Shown here: positions 42,051-50,693 of the stretch, in pieces | Layout of the letters: each line of letters starts with the position of its first letter | How positions within the stretch are numbered: the first letter of the stretch is position 1 | NCBI GenBank assembly: GCA_039969355.1 | Contig: JBDVOA010000017.1 | Span: 1-64,000, forward strand | DNA: 64,000 bases | Reading direction: 5' to 3' | Source: JL08 sp039969355 | GTDB taxonomy: Bacteria; Pseudomonadota; Alphaproteobacteria; Rhodobacterales; Rhodobacteraceae | Program-made: the position numbers and the translations under genes | The notes under the pieces: generated by a model | What the model saw: only the letters and a program-made list of their open reading frames with translations | Database searches by the model: none | Told to the model about the DNA's origin: nothing

Positions 42051-42521
42051 AGCAATTGCCTCGACTACCTGCGACCATTAATGATTCATCAACATATATG
42101 AATAACGTCGTTCTGACCACATCGTGAAACTTCAAATTGCTGCAAATGGTGACAGGCCGAAAAATGCTGCCAAGACAATTTAGACGGTTCTTTGCGGTTG
42201 AGCGCCTTCTTAGGTAGCTCTGATTGTCAGGCAAAAACCTGCATTTTCGGTTCAACAGCCACTCTGACAAATTCGCCTCGCACATATCAAATTTCTGATA
42301 CCGCGCCCAATCTAACGTGGGATCTGGTATTCACCGACGGGGGAGTGCCGTCCAAGCCACTTCCTACTAACACTCATTTTTGGATCTGGAGACCCAAGGG
42401 CTGATCAACGATTTTGTCGGACGATAACTTCACTCTTGCCCCTTATTGCTTCTGCCCCCAATGTCGTCAGATGATTGCTCAAGCGTTCCTTGCTACTCAG
42501 TTTCGACTCGACCTGCAGTAA
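42051..42521. other. Intergenic region between divergent Hint and DMT-permease genes
   Basis: 471 bases with only short unrelated open frames on both strands. It must hold the promoters of both genes. I see no repeat, RNA or transposase remnant in it. Confidence 0.4.
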
Positions 42522-43433
42522 ATGGAGATGCGCGATGATAAGGTCGCGCTGGCGATCATGTTGAGTCTGTTGGCGCTTGTCCTGTTTGATCTGATGGGAC
42601 TGATTATCAAGCTGATGTCCACCCACTATAGTGCAGCAGAACTCAGCGCCTATCGGAACTTTATTGGCCTGATCCCCAGCTTTATTGCCCTTTGGTCCTC
42701 GCGCGCTTGGCACAATAAGGGGCGCGTCATGAAGATAAGGCAATGGAAACTGGCCTGTGCACGCGGCGTCATTACCGCGTTTGCCCAATTCTTTTTCTAT
42801 TTCTCACTCGGTCGTATGGCCTTTGCCACTGCATCAACCATTACCTATGCAAACGCGTTGTTCATGACCGCGCTAGCAGTGCCGCTGCTGGGTGAACGGG
42901 TCGGGCCTGCCCGATGGTTGGCCGTTTCGGTAGGTTTCTTGGGCGTCATGATGATTGTCCGTCCGGGCGGGGATAGTTTCAGCACTGATGCTTTGTTTCC
43001 ACTGGCCGCAGCCTTTTTATATGCACTATCCGGCGTTCTGGCGCGCAGGATTGATACGGAAGTGCCGAGCGCGTTGATCAACCTGTATTCCAGCACGGCG
43101 TCGTTGATCGGCGCCATGATCCTTGCCCTAGCCACTGGTGGATTTTCGGAACTGCACACTGGCACCGATGTTTTTTGGATTTGTGCAATGGGGGTTTTTG
43201 GCGGATCAGCGGTACTGCTCCTTGTTATCTCTGTTCGGATGACCGAACAGAGCAATCTGGCGCCATTCAATTACTTCGGCATCCTGATTGCATTCGTATT
43301 TGGCTGGTTGTTCTTTGGCGAGGCCCCGGTTGACGATCTGCTTCCCGGCGCATTCCTTATTGCATTTGGCGGCCTGCTCATTGTTTGGCGTGAACGCCGA
43401 ATTCGTCAGACGAGAACCTCATCAGCTACCTGA
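42522..43433 (+). CDS. DMT-superfamily (EamA) permease
   Basis: 303 residues with about ten hydrophobic helices in two EamA repeats (first ISYANALFMTALAVPLLGER-like block, second FNYFGILIAFVFGWLFFGEA). RPGGDSF lies between the repeats. Such proteins usually export metabolites or amino acids; the substrate is unknown. The last 28 bases overlap the 3' end of pncB on the other strand. The start at ATG 42522 has no clear ribosome site; an ATG two codons on is an alternative. Confidence 0.9.
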   Translation: MEMRDDKVALAIMLSLLALVLFDLMGLIIKLMSTHYSAAELSAYRNFIGLIPSFIALWSSRAWHNKGRVMKIRQWKLACARGVITAFAQFFFYFSLGRMAFATASTITYANALFMTALAVPLLGERVGPARWLAVSVGFLGVMMIVRPGGDSFSTDALFPLAAAFLYALSGVLARRIDTEVPSALINLYSSTASLIGAMILALATGGFSELHTGTDVFWICAMGVFGGSAVLLLVISVRMTEQSNLAPFNYFGILIAFVFGWLFFGEAPVDDLLPGAFLIAFGGLLIVWRERRIRQTRTSSAT

Positions 43434-44698
43434 GCTCCAACTTTGAATACCCGCTTATAGCGCTCTATTTCATCCGTTGGCCCCATAGCCTTGTTTGGGT
43501 TATCCGACAATTTGACAGTCGGTCGCCCATTGGCGCTGACGGCTTTGCAAACAAGAGAGAAAGGTGCAAGGGCATCATTAGGCACAAGCCGACGAAAGTC
43601 ATTGGTTAGTAATGTGCCCCAGCCAAATGACACCGTGGTTCGGCCATCAAACTGGCTGTGCAACTCCGCAATTTTCTCGACGTCAAGCCCATCAGAGAAA
43701 ATCACTCGTTTGCTGCGGGGATCCTCCCCACGTTCTTTCCACCATTTAATGGCAATCTCTGCTGCCATTGCTGGATCACCGGAGTCTACCCGGATACCGG
43801 TCCAGCCGGCGAGCCAATCAGGGGCGTTTTGAAGGAACCCTTCCGTGCCGTAAGTATCCGGCAGAATGATCCGCAGATTGCCATCATGTTCATCGTGCCA
43901 ATCCGACAAAACGTCATAGGGGGCCTGCGCCAGTTCTTTATCACTGTCTGCAAGGGCCGAATAGACCATGGGAAGCTCGTGCGCATTAGTACCGATTGCC
44001 TCAACTTCGCGGTTTTTGGCGATCAGACAGTTTGAAGTACCGGTAAATTTGGACCCCAGCCCCTCCCGCATCGCTTGAACACACCAGTCCTGCCATAGAT
44101 AGGAATGCCGCCTCCGCGTGCCAAAATCAGCGATTGAAAGTGTTTCAATCTCACGCAAAGTCTCGATCTTTTCCCAGACGCGAGTCATTGCTCGGGCGTA
44201 GAGGACCTGCAATTCGAACCGCCCCATGCCATTCAGCACCGCGCGCCCCCGAAGTTCCATCAGAACAGCAAGAGCCGGTATTTCCCAAAGCATGACCTCT
44301 GGCCACGCACCTTCAAAAGCGAGCTCATATTGGTCGCCCTTGCGTTCCAGATGGTATGGCGGCAGCGACAGGTTCTCGAACCAGTCCATAAAATCCGGGG
44401 TAAACATCTGGCGCTTGCCGTAAAATGTATTGCCACGCATCCAGGTACTTTCGCCGCGCGAAAGAGACAGCGAGCGAATGTGATCCAGTTGCTCCCTCAA
44501 TTCTCCTTCATCGATAAGTCTGGCGAGCGGTATATTTGTGGATCGATTGATCAGCGAGAACGTAACCTGAGTGTCCGGATAGTTGCGATAGATCGACTGG
44601 CACATCAGGAGTTTGTAGAAATCCGTGTCGATGAGCGATCGGACAATGGGGTCAATTTTCCATTTGTGATTGTGCACGCGAGTGGCAATATCTACCAT
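43406..44698 (-). CDS. pncB: Nicotinate phosphoribosyltransferase
   Basis: PncB makes nicotinate mononucleotide from nicotinate and PRPP in the NAD salvage pathway. 430 residues with LIDTDFYKLLMCQ, the site region AIGTNAHELPMVYSAL (histidine that is phosphorylated), RVDSGDP and VSFGWGTLLTND. The start ATG at 44698 is preceded by AGAGG seven bases away; a TTG two codons earlier is less likely. A ten-base palindrome TTGATATCAA lies just upstream (about 44714). The gene overlaps the DMT-permease 3' end. Confidence 0.95.
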   Translation of the reverse strand: MVDIATRVHNHKWKIDPIVRSLIDTDFYKLLMCQSIYRNYPDTQVTFSLINRSTNIPLARLIDEGELREQLDHIRSLSLSRGESTWMRGNTFYGKRQMFTPDFMDWFENLSLPPYHLERKGDQYELAFEGAWPEVMLWEIPALAVLMELRGRAVLNGMGRFELQVLYARAMTRVWEKIETLREIETLSIADFGTRRRHSYLWQDWCVQAMREGLGSKFTGTSNCLIAKNREVEAIGTNAHELPMVYSALADSDKELAQAPYDVLSDWHDEHDGNLRIILPDTYGTEGFLQNAPDWLAGWTGIRVDSGDPAMAAEIAIKWWKERGEDPRSKRVIFSDGLDVEKIAELHSQFDGRTTVSFGWGTLLTNDFRRLVPNDALAPFSLVCKAVSANGRPTVKLSDNPNKAMGPTDEIERYKRVFKVGAQVADEVLV

Positions 44699-44917
44699 TT
44701 GCAAACCTCTGAGTTGATATCAACCATATCCGACTCCGCCGCTCGGGTTGCGGAGCGTTAAACCAAAGCGACGTCTAAGTAGCAAGGCGACAACGCTTAA
44801 TGGGTCACACGTGCTTTTCACAGATTGGCCGGAGTTGGTTGCACTACTTGGCACCACGTCGATTCAAACCGACCCACGACAAAAGGCTCAGTGGGAGATC
44901 CATCCGTCAAAGTTGCA

Positions 44918-45103
44918 TTACTTTGAGGCTTTTAGAGCTTCGCGCAGGATGTTTTGGTCTCCGATATGATTGGCGAGGACAAGAACGAGGCGTGAGTTAA
45001 GAGCTTCGCTTTCTTCATCGGACAGGCCCTCGTGGGTTGCAATCAGATCGGCATAGAAATCGTCTGGTGACAGAAGATTTGGATCCGTAACTAGATGAGA
45101 CAT
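44918..45103 (-). CDS. DUF2783 small protein
   Basis: 61 residues: DPNLLSPDDFYADLIATHEG, then LSDEESEALNSRLVLVLANHIGD and REALKAS. It is the DUF2783 family, usually encoded beside FAD-dependent aromatic hydroxylases, as here (three bases after that gene stops). It is probably a small partner or stabiliser; the role is unproven. Confidence 0.88.
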   Translation of the reverse strand: MSHLVTDPNLLSPDDFYADLIATHEGLSDEESEALNSRLVLVLANHIGDQNILREALKASK

Positions 45104-45106
45104 ATA

Positions 45107-46732
45107 TTAGTCCTTTCCGCAGGCCTTCTGGATTGACGATCTCAGCGCCTCTTCGGAGTGGACGCGCCAACGAGCGAACACGTGTTGGTCAGGGCGAATG
45201 AGGTATATAGCCTGACTTTCAGAACCAAGATAGCGTTCGGCCAGCGCACCGGAAGGATCATCAGACACACTTACGGACACTCCCCGAACATCGATACCGT
45301 CAACATTCGTTATTTTCGGGACCTCGGCGTTAATCGCCAACAAAACAAAGTCGTTCCCTAAGTGATCAAGCAAAAAGCCGTCGCCAACGGGGGCATCCAT
45401 ACACGGAGAACCAATTCCGGAAACCGCAGGACCTCGCGGCAACTTGTCTTCTCCGTTCAGCGGCGATTGCCGGTAGGTACAGGGTACCGACAGCCTGCCC
45501 GAATTCACCAGAGGTCGAGCGAATTTGAAGCGTTCAGCTAGTTTAAGTGTCGCATCCCTGAAATTCTTGCTCGCCCGCGACCTGGGTGTGATGAAATCAG
45601 TGGATCGTGTCGAATTCAGTATATTCTCATCGGCCCCAAATATGCGCTCATCGTCATAAGTATCGAGAAGATTGTCGTGCGCTTGGCCAGAAATCACGAG
45701 GCCCAGTTTCCAGCCCAGGTTGTCAACGTCTTGTAGACCAGAATTTGCTCCGCGCGCACCAAAGGGCGAGACCTGATGAGCGGCGTCGCCAGCGAAGAAA
45801 ATGCGGCCATGCCTGAATTTGCGCATTCGACGGCACTGAAAAGTGTAGATCGACGACCACACAATTTCATAGTCCACATCATCGCCAAGCATCGCATCCA
45901 GTCGCCTGCGGATGTTCGCTTCTTTTATTTCCTCCTCACGGTCGATATCCCAACCGATTTGGAAATCCACCCGCCAAATATCATCAGGCTGCTTGTGCAA
46001 AAGTGTCGACGCGCCTGATTTGAAATACGGTTCGAACCAGAACCAGCGTTCTGTCGGGAATTCGCTCGATTTCATCTTGATGTCCGCGATCAAAAAGCTG
46101 TCCTGAAACACCCGACCCTCAAATCCCAATCCAAGCATCTCGCGGACCGGAGAACTGGCCCCATCGCAGGCTATCAACCAATCCGCCTCGATGGTATAGA
46201 GCCCGTCCGGCGTCGTAACAGTCAGGACGACGTGGTCCTCTTTTTTCTCTAGTGCATCCACACGGTTCTTACCGCGGATCTCGATCGGCGCACCACGTTC
46301 TTGCTCCGCGCAAATGCCTTCAAAAATGTATTTCTCGAAATAGGGTTGCGGAAGATTAATGAAGGCCGGATTGCGGTGTCCGGCGTCCGGTAGCAAATTA
46401 AATTCGAAAACCTGCCGGTTGTCTTGAAACACTTTCCCGACGTTCCAAACGACACCTTTTTCGACCATTGGAGCTCCGCAACCATAACGGTTTGCTATTT
46501 CAAGCGTTCGTTTGGCAAAGCATATCGCCCGGCTGCCCATGCCAACACCTTCGTGATCATCCAGTACCAATGCTGGGATGCCCTGACGACCGAGGTCAAG
46601 TGCGGTAGCAAGACCAATCGGGCCGCCGCCGACAATAATCACGGGATGTCTTACGGAGGACGTAGCGTCCTGGTCATTCGACTTCTCGTAGGGGTAAAGC
46701 TTGAAGGCGAGAGGGTATCTGTCTTGTAGCAT
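45107..46732 (-). CDS. FAD-dependent aromatic-ring hydroxylase (MhpA/phenol-hydroxylase-like)
   Basis: 541 residues. The Rossmann FAD site VIIVGGGPIGLATALDLGRQG is at about 31-51, the middle DG motif in DWLIACDGASSPVR, and the second FAD-binding block in FAGDAAHQVSPFGARGANSGLQDV. A C-terminal thioredoxin-like domain follows. These flavoproteins hydroxylate phenolic acids with NAD(P)H and O2. The gene lies between an MBL gene and DUF2783, near maiA, so a role in degrading an aromatic acid is likely. The start ATG at 46732 sits 41 bases after the MBL stop; further upstream codons would overlap that gene. Confidence 0.9.
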   Translation of the reverse strand: MLQDRYPLAFKLYPYEKSNDQDATSSVRHPVIIVGGGPIGLATALDLGRQGIPALVLDDHEGVGMGSRAICFAKRTLEIANRYGCGAPMVEKGVVWNVGKVFQDNRQVFEFNLLPDAGHRNPAFINLPQPYFEKYIFEGICAEQERGAPIEIRGKNRVDALEKKEDHVVLTVTTPDGLYTIEADWLIACDGASSPVREMLGLGFEGRVFQDSFLIADIKMKSSEFPTERWFWFEPYFKSGASTLLHKQPDDIWRVDFQIGWDIDREEEIKEANIRRRLDAMLGDDVDYEIVWSSIYTFQCRRMRKFRHGRIFFAGDAAHQVSPFGARGANSGLQDVDNLGWKLGLVISGQAHDNLLDTYDDERIFGADENILNSTRSTDFITPRSRASKNFRDATLKLAERFKFARPLVNSGRLSVPCTYRQSPLNGEDKLPRGPAVSGIGSPCMDAPVGDGFLLDHLGNDFVLLAINAEVPKITNVDGIDVRGVSVSVSDDPSGALAERYLGSESQAIYLIRPDQHVFARWRVHSEEALRSSIQKACGKD

Positions 46733-46773
46733 CCGAATACCTATTTTTAAGGAAATGATGGCCAGCCGAGAAC

Positions 46774-47724
46774 TCAGCCTTGTAGTTGTTCCCACATCTC
46801 AAGGTCTCGCTTATCCGTCCAAATGCGAGGATGGGCGATGCCGCGTGCCTCATCAAAAGCACGGCTGACATTGAACGGCAGACAATGTTCATAGATGGCA
46901 TAATCCTTGAACTTTGGGTCACAGGAATCACGGACGGCATCCCAGGCATCCTTGAGCGTACCGCCCTTCATGGCGACCCGTTTGGCTGGCTCAAAGGTAG
47001 AGTTGACAAAATCCCGCGTGCTCTGGATCGCTCGTTCCACCGCCTCTTTTCCTATCAATGCACCGCCTCGACCCGGGGCGATTGCATCCACATCATAGGA
47101 CTTGATGGCGTCAAGCGTGTTGCCCCAATCCTCGAAATGGCCATCGCCACAATAGCAGGCCGAATGATCCTCAACGATGTCACCGGTAAACATGACGTTC
47201 TGATCCGGTACGTGGATCACGGCGTCACCTGCGGTATGGGCACGGCCAATCTGCTTGATATCTACGCGGCGGCTTCCCAAATAAACGGTCATGCCGTCGC
47301 TGAACGTTGTGGTGGGCCAGGTCAGGCCGGGAATGCTTTCATGTCCTTCAAAGAGGCGCGGAAATCGTTGAAATTCGCTATCCCAGTCTTCCTGACCACG
47401 CTCAACAACCATCGAACGCGCTACATCAGACATGATCACTTGTGGCGCTGCAAATGCTGACGCACCCAGCACACGCACTGCATGATAGTGTGTCAAAACC
47501 ACATGAGTGATTGGCTTGTCGGTGATCCTGCGCACTTTCTCGATCACTTTGTTGGCCAAACGAGGTGTGGCCTGGGCTTCAACAATCATCACACTGTCAT
47601 CGCCGATGATGACCCCTGAATTTGGATCTCCCTCTGCAGTAAAGGCCCAGAGACCTTCCCCGATTTCGTCAAATGTAATCACTTTCTCTGACATATCGCC
47701 TTGTGACGCGAACGCTTTTGACAT
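46774..47724 (-). CDS. MBL-fold hydrolase-like protein with altered metal motif
   Basis: 316 residues with a metallo-beta-lactamase fold. The N-terminal strand region is GVIIGDDSVMIVEAQ. Instead of the usual HxHxDH the motif reads THYHAVRV: His79 and His81 are kept, but the Asp and third His are Val83 and Arg84. IGRAHTAGDAVI and FTGDIVED later are normal. The metal site may therefore bind one ion or work differently. It may hydrolyse a product of the neighbouring hydroxylase. ATG at 47724 or M11 (MSEKVITF) are both possible starts. It is divergent from the MarR gene. Confidence 0.88.
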   Translation of the reverse strand: MSKAFASQGDMSEKVITFDEIGEGLWAFTAEGDPNSGVIIGDDSVMIVEAQATPRLANKVIEKVRRITDKPITHVVLTHYHAVRVLGASAFAAPQVIMSDVARSMVVERGQEDWDSEFQRFPRLFEGHESIPGLTWPTTTFSDGMTVYLGSRRVDIKQIGRAHTAGDAVIHVPDQNVMFTGDIVEDHSACYCGDGHFEDWGNTLDAIKSYDVDAIAPGRGGALIGKEAVERAIQSTRDFVNSTFEPAKRVAMKGGTLKDAWDAVRDSCDPKFKDYAIYEHCLPFNVSRAFDEARGIAHPRIWTDKRDLEMWEQLQG

Positions 47725-48098
47725 GGATCGTCTCCTTCGCCCTCACGGGCATTGTCGGTTATTTCAATTGCGTGAATCGGGATTTCAGAGGACACGCCAA
47801 ACCTTTGAATCTGCCTCGGTCTGGAATGCTGAATGCCGTTGGATTGATCAGGCTTAAGTTCATTTAAGGTACATAGCCAAAGACCTTTTTGTCGGATTCT
47901 TGCCCTGCGTTAACCAATGTCGCGTTTCTGCCGGCAGCTATTGCCCTGAGCAAGGGGCACCGAAGAGTGTCGGTCTCAATGATCTTGCCAAACCCGGACT
48001 TGTACCCTCCGACTCGGGGCGATCTGTTCAACACGATGGTCAATTCATCGTCTGGCGTCATACTTCTCATCAAGGCTTCCTACTACAAGACTTGAAAC
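47725..48098. other. Divergent promoter region between MBL and MarR genes, no confident gene
   Basis: The 478 bases between the two genes hold the operators at 48099-48164. A minus-strand frame of 68-69 codons (47864-48073; TTG then ATG) reads RVGGYKSGFGKIIETDTLRC. It is unlike any family I know, and an opposing frame is equally open, so I do not call it. Confidence 0.35.
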
Positions 48099-48164
48099 CG
48101 TTGCTTTTGCACTGATTATTCGCTGGACCTTAATCCTGTCAAGAAATTCATTGCAAATGCAACG
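48099..48164 (+). promoter_or_regulatory. Pair of TTGC-TTTGCA operators for the MarR regulator
   Basis: CGTTGCTTTTGCACTG (48099-48114) and, inverted, CGTTGCATTTGCAATG (48149-48164) agree in 14 of 16 bases. Both are roughly palindromic. The second lies about 40 bases before the MarR start codon. MarR regulators commonly bind two such sites in the gap between divergent genes, repressing both until an aromatic ligand binds. Confidence 0.5.
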
Positions 48165-48202
48165 ACATTGAGTCTTAGTTACCCTGGCTAGGAGACTTTC
48201 TT

Positions 48203-48658
48203 ATGAGTGGATATGATCTGCCAGATTTCGATTTGGAGAAATATTTGCCATACCGATTTACGGCGCTTGCAGCGCGTCTCAGCGACGAAATGGCCAAGTC
48301 CTACAAATACAAATATGGGATATCCATACCTGAATGGCGCGTTTTGGTGAATGTAGGTTATGCTAAAGACCCGTCGATCAGAGACATAGAGCGGCGCGTC
48401 AGTTTGGAGAAATCAAAGGTCAGCCGCGCCGCCGCAAAACTAGAGGCGAAAGGCCTGATCACCAAGGACGTCGATCCCAGTGACCGCCGATTGCTCAAAC
48501 TCAACCTGACGCCAAAAGGGGTGAGCCTTCTTGGGGAATTAGTCCCGATCGCACAGTCTTTCCAAACAGAGTTAGGCGCAACATTGGGTGACAAAGAGAG
48601 TATGCTGCAAGTTGCCCTCGACCGATTAACGGACAAGATGAATGATAAAACTTTATGA
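48203..48658 (+). CDS. MarR-family transcriptional regulator
   Basis: 151 residues with a winged helix-turn-helix: KYGISIPEWRVLVNVGYAKDPSIRDIERRV, recognition helix SLEKSKVSRAAAKLEAKGLI and wing DVDPSDRRLLKLNLTPKG. It most likely senses an aromatic acid and controls the divergent MBL-hydroxylase-DUF2783 run and its own operon. GGAG precedes the ATG. It overlaps maiA by 17 bases, so the two are cotranslated. Confidence 0.93.
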   Translation: MSGYDLPDFDLEKYLPYRFTALAARLSDEMAKSYKYKYGISIPEWRVLVNVGYAKDPSIRDIERRVSLEKSKVSRAAAKLEAKGLITKDVDPSDRRLLKLNLTPKGVSLLGELVPIAQSFQTELGATLGDKESMLQVALDRLTDKMNDKTL

Positions 48659-49271
48659 CTATTGGCGGTCCTCTGCGAGCTACCGTGTCAGGATCGCGCT
48701 TGGCCTGGCAGGAGAGAGTTGGGAAGCCGCCTCGGTGAACCTGCTGAAATCAGAGCAGACGTCCAAAGAGCATCTGGCAAGGAATCCTCAGGGGCTCGTT
48801 CCTGTTCTGGAAATCGATGGGCATACGTTCACCCAATCACTCGCTCAGATTGAATACATCAACGAAACCAGAGATCTCGGGCTTTTGCCATCAAGCCCGG
48901 CCGGTCGCGCCGAAGTTAGGGCGCTGTCATATGCCGTGGCAATGGAAATTCATCCGGTTTGCAATCTCCGAGTCGCGAAATGGGCAGTAAAACAGTCAAA
49001 CGAGCAGATATCGATTGAAGGCTGGATGCAGCACTTTATCACCAGCGGGCTAGAGGCTTACGAACGCATGGTTTCAGGGGGTAGTTATTGCTACGGCGAT
49101 GGAGTGACCCTCGCCGATATTTGCCTGATGCCGCAGGTTTATAACGCCTTGCGCTGGGGTGTCGACTTAGACACTTTCCCAAAGGTTGTCGGCATTAAAG
49201 ATAACTTGGAACAAATACCGGCATTCGAAAAGGCCCACCCGGGTCAAGCGTCTACGGCACTTTCATCTTAA
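48642..49271 (+). CDS. maiA: Maleylacetoacetate isomerase (zeta-class GST)
   Basis: 209 residues, a glutathione-dependent isomerase that turns maleylacetoacetate (or maleylpyruvate) into the fumaryl form, after ring cleavage of homogentisate or gentisate. The motif SSASYRVRIALGLAG near the N-terminus is the zeta-class glutathione site. NPQGLVPVLEIDGHTFTQSLAQIEYIN follows. No homogentisate dioxygenase or fumarylacetoacetase gene is in the window, so these partners are elsewhere or the substrate differs. Confidence 0.95.
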   Translation: MIKLYDYWRSSASYRVRIALGLAGESWEAASVNLLKSEQTSKEHLARNPQGLVPVLEIDGHTFTQSLAQIEYINETRDLGLLPSSPAGRAEVRALSYAVAMEIHPVCNLRVAKWAVKQSNEQISIEGWMQHFITSGLEAYERMVSGGSYCYGDGVTLADICLMPQVYNALRWGVDLDTFPKVVGIKDNLEQIPAFEKAHPGQASTALSS

Positions 49272-49567
49272 GGTTTGTACCGTTTCACCAGTGGCCAAGA
49301 CTAACCACTTTTGCCTTGGAATCGTTAGATTCCCGGAAAGTGGCGGCTAACCCATACTCAATGCAAAAGACCTCGACCAATCTCACTCGATCCGGCAAGT
49401 TTTCGCCTTTGATTAAGAGCAACCACGACACCACCAATTCCTCATGGCCCGACGAGGACACGACGGCAGTTGACAGCTTCGCGGGACGCCGAAGTCGCAT
49501 TGAGGGCCCGGTCTGGTCCATCATTGTGTAATCACGCGCACTTGTTGCGTGTCGCTACCTGCAGAGT
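49272..49567. other. Intergenic region after maiA
   Basis: 296 bases between convergent genes. Overlapping open frames of about 70-80 codons exist on both strands, but neither resembles a known protein nor has a good ribosome site. I see no transposase remnant or RNA. Confidence 0.35.
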
Positions 49568-50380
49568 TCAGCGGACAGCCCGCGCTTTACGCCAGCGGTT
49601 CCACTGTGCTTGTGATCCATTGAAACAATTGAGATCAACATCATTGCCGATCCCATCAAGCACGCCGGTCGAAGTATACTGCCAGAACCGCCAGGCCCTC
49701 GTATTGTAACGCTTCTCAACATGTTTGGCCGTTGAACGCAGCCAAAAGTCGCGCCTTAGCCGGGCAACTTCATTCTGCGCCCAGAAATCTGGTGTGGAAT
49801 AGATCACGACTTCCGTTTTGTAGTGCCGTTCAATGATTTGGATAAATCTTTTCGCCACTCGGCGCACTTCTGCGGCGGGCGGGCGAAAGGTGCACGTCGG
49901 GGAAAACGGGTTCCACTCCAGATCAAGCACAGGCGGCATCCCACCCCGCAGACGCGGAACGTTTTTGATAAACCATCTGGCCTGCGTTTCGGGATCCGTG
50001 CAGAAGTAGTAGAAATGATATGCTCCAACAGGCACGCTGGCACGTTTTGCCGCGCGCCAGTTCGACCGAAACTCAGGATCCAAAAGATCACCGCCTTCGG
50101 TCGCTTTGAGCCAGGCAAAATCGACCCCTTGCCTGCTGACCTGCCGCCAATTCATCTGGCCTTGGAAACGTGCAGCATCGATACCGTGAACAGGATAGGA
50201 AGTAGGTGCGCGTCGACCAAAACTTACCGGATCACGATCATTGAATTTGGAGCGCGCCAAAGCCATTGACGGCGCGGAGAGCAAAGGCAGGCTGGTAAGG
50301 CTTATCAGTGTTTTACGGCGCGAAAGAGTCAATGCACTTGCTCCAGTTCTATGAAAACCTAGTTTCGGTCGTTGTTTCAC
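49568..50380 (-). CDS. Glycoside hydrolase family 25 lysozyme, probable Tat export
   Basis: 270 residues. The N-terminus has a twin-arginine-like signal LSRRKTLIS (arginines 21-22) and a hydrophobic stretch ending SMALA. The GH25 fold shows VHGIDAARFQG (Asp68), VDFAWLKATEGG, GAYHFYYF and the catalytic DLEWN (Asp153, Glu155). It ends with WQYTSTG and DVDLNCFNG. GH25 enzymes cut the beta-1,4 bond of peptidoglycan; in Gram-negatives they may remodel the wall or attack competitors. The start codon is GTG. Confidence 0.9.
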   Translation of the reverse strand: MKQRPKLGFHRTGASALTLSRRKTLISLTSLPLLSAPSMALARSKFNDRDPVSFGRRAPTSYPVHGIDAARFQGQMNWRQVSRQGVDFAWLKATEGGDLLDPEFRSNWRAAKRASVPVGAYHFYYFCTDPETQARWFIKNVPRLRGGMPPVLDLEWNPFSPTCTFRPPAAEVRRVAKRFIQIIERHYKTEVVIYSTPDFWAQNEVARLRRDFWLRSTAKHVEKRYNTRAWRFWQYTSTGVLDGIGNDVDLNCFNGSQAQWNRWRKARAVR

Positions 50381-50693
50381 TTTTTAAGTCACGTGGGCCG
50401 TATCTAGCACTGTCTCAGTGGGTCAATCAATTAAGTGGTGTTTGGTTTCACTTCCAGATGGCTTGAGATCCAACAAGGTTCCCGTTCACAGACATTGGGC
50501 AGGGCAAGGCGCCGACGCTTATATCAACTGACAATTGCTATCTAAGTCGTATTGACTTTCAGGCTCCTCCGGCCAGTTCGTTTGCGATTGAAACTGGTTG
50601 CTGGATGGGGCGCAGTCTTGAGGTTGGTATTTGGATCCAGTTCGGTAGCTCGACGCAGAAACATCAAACAACTTGATGATACCGACTAGAAGC
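50381..50693. other. Intergenic region before the lysozyme gene
   Basis: 313 bases after the exonuclease stop and upstream of the lysozyme gene (both minus strand). Only short unconvincing frames are present. It presumably holds the lysozyme promoter. Confidence 0.35.

Noticed and set aside
42192..42404. 70-codon ORF in the gap before the DMT permease
   Set aside because: No ribosome site, no family resemblance, and other frames are equally open.
44711..44724. TTGATATCAA before pncB as an FNR/NtrC-type site
   Set aside because: FNR sites need TTGAT-N4-ATCAA; here the arms touch. A ten-base palindrome alone is weak evidence.
47864..48073. 69-codon minus-strand ORF between MBL and MarR genes
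   Set aside because: Begins with TTG, matches no family I know, and an opposing frame of equal length is also open in this regulatory gap.
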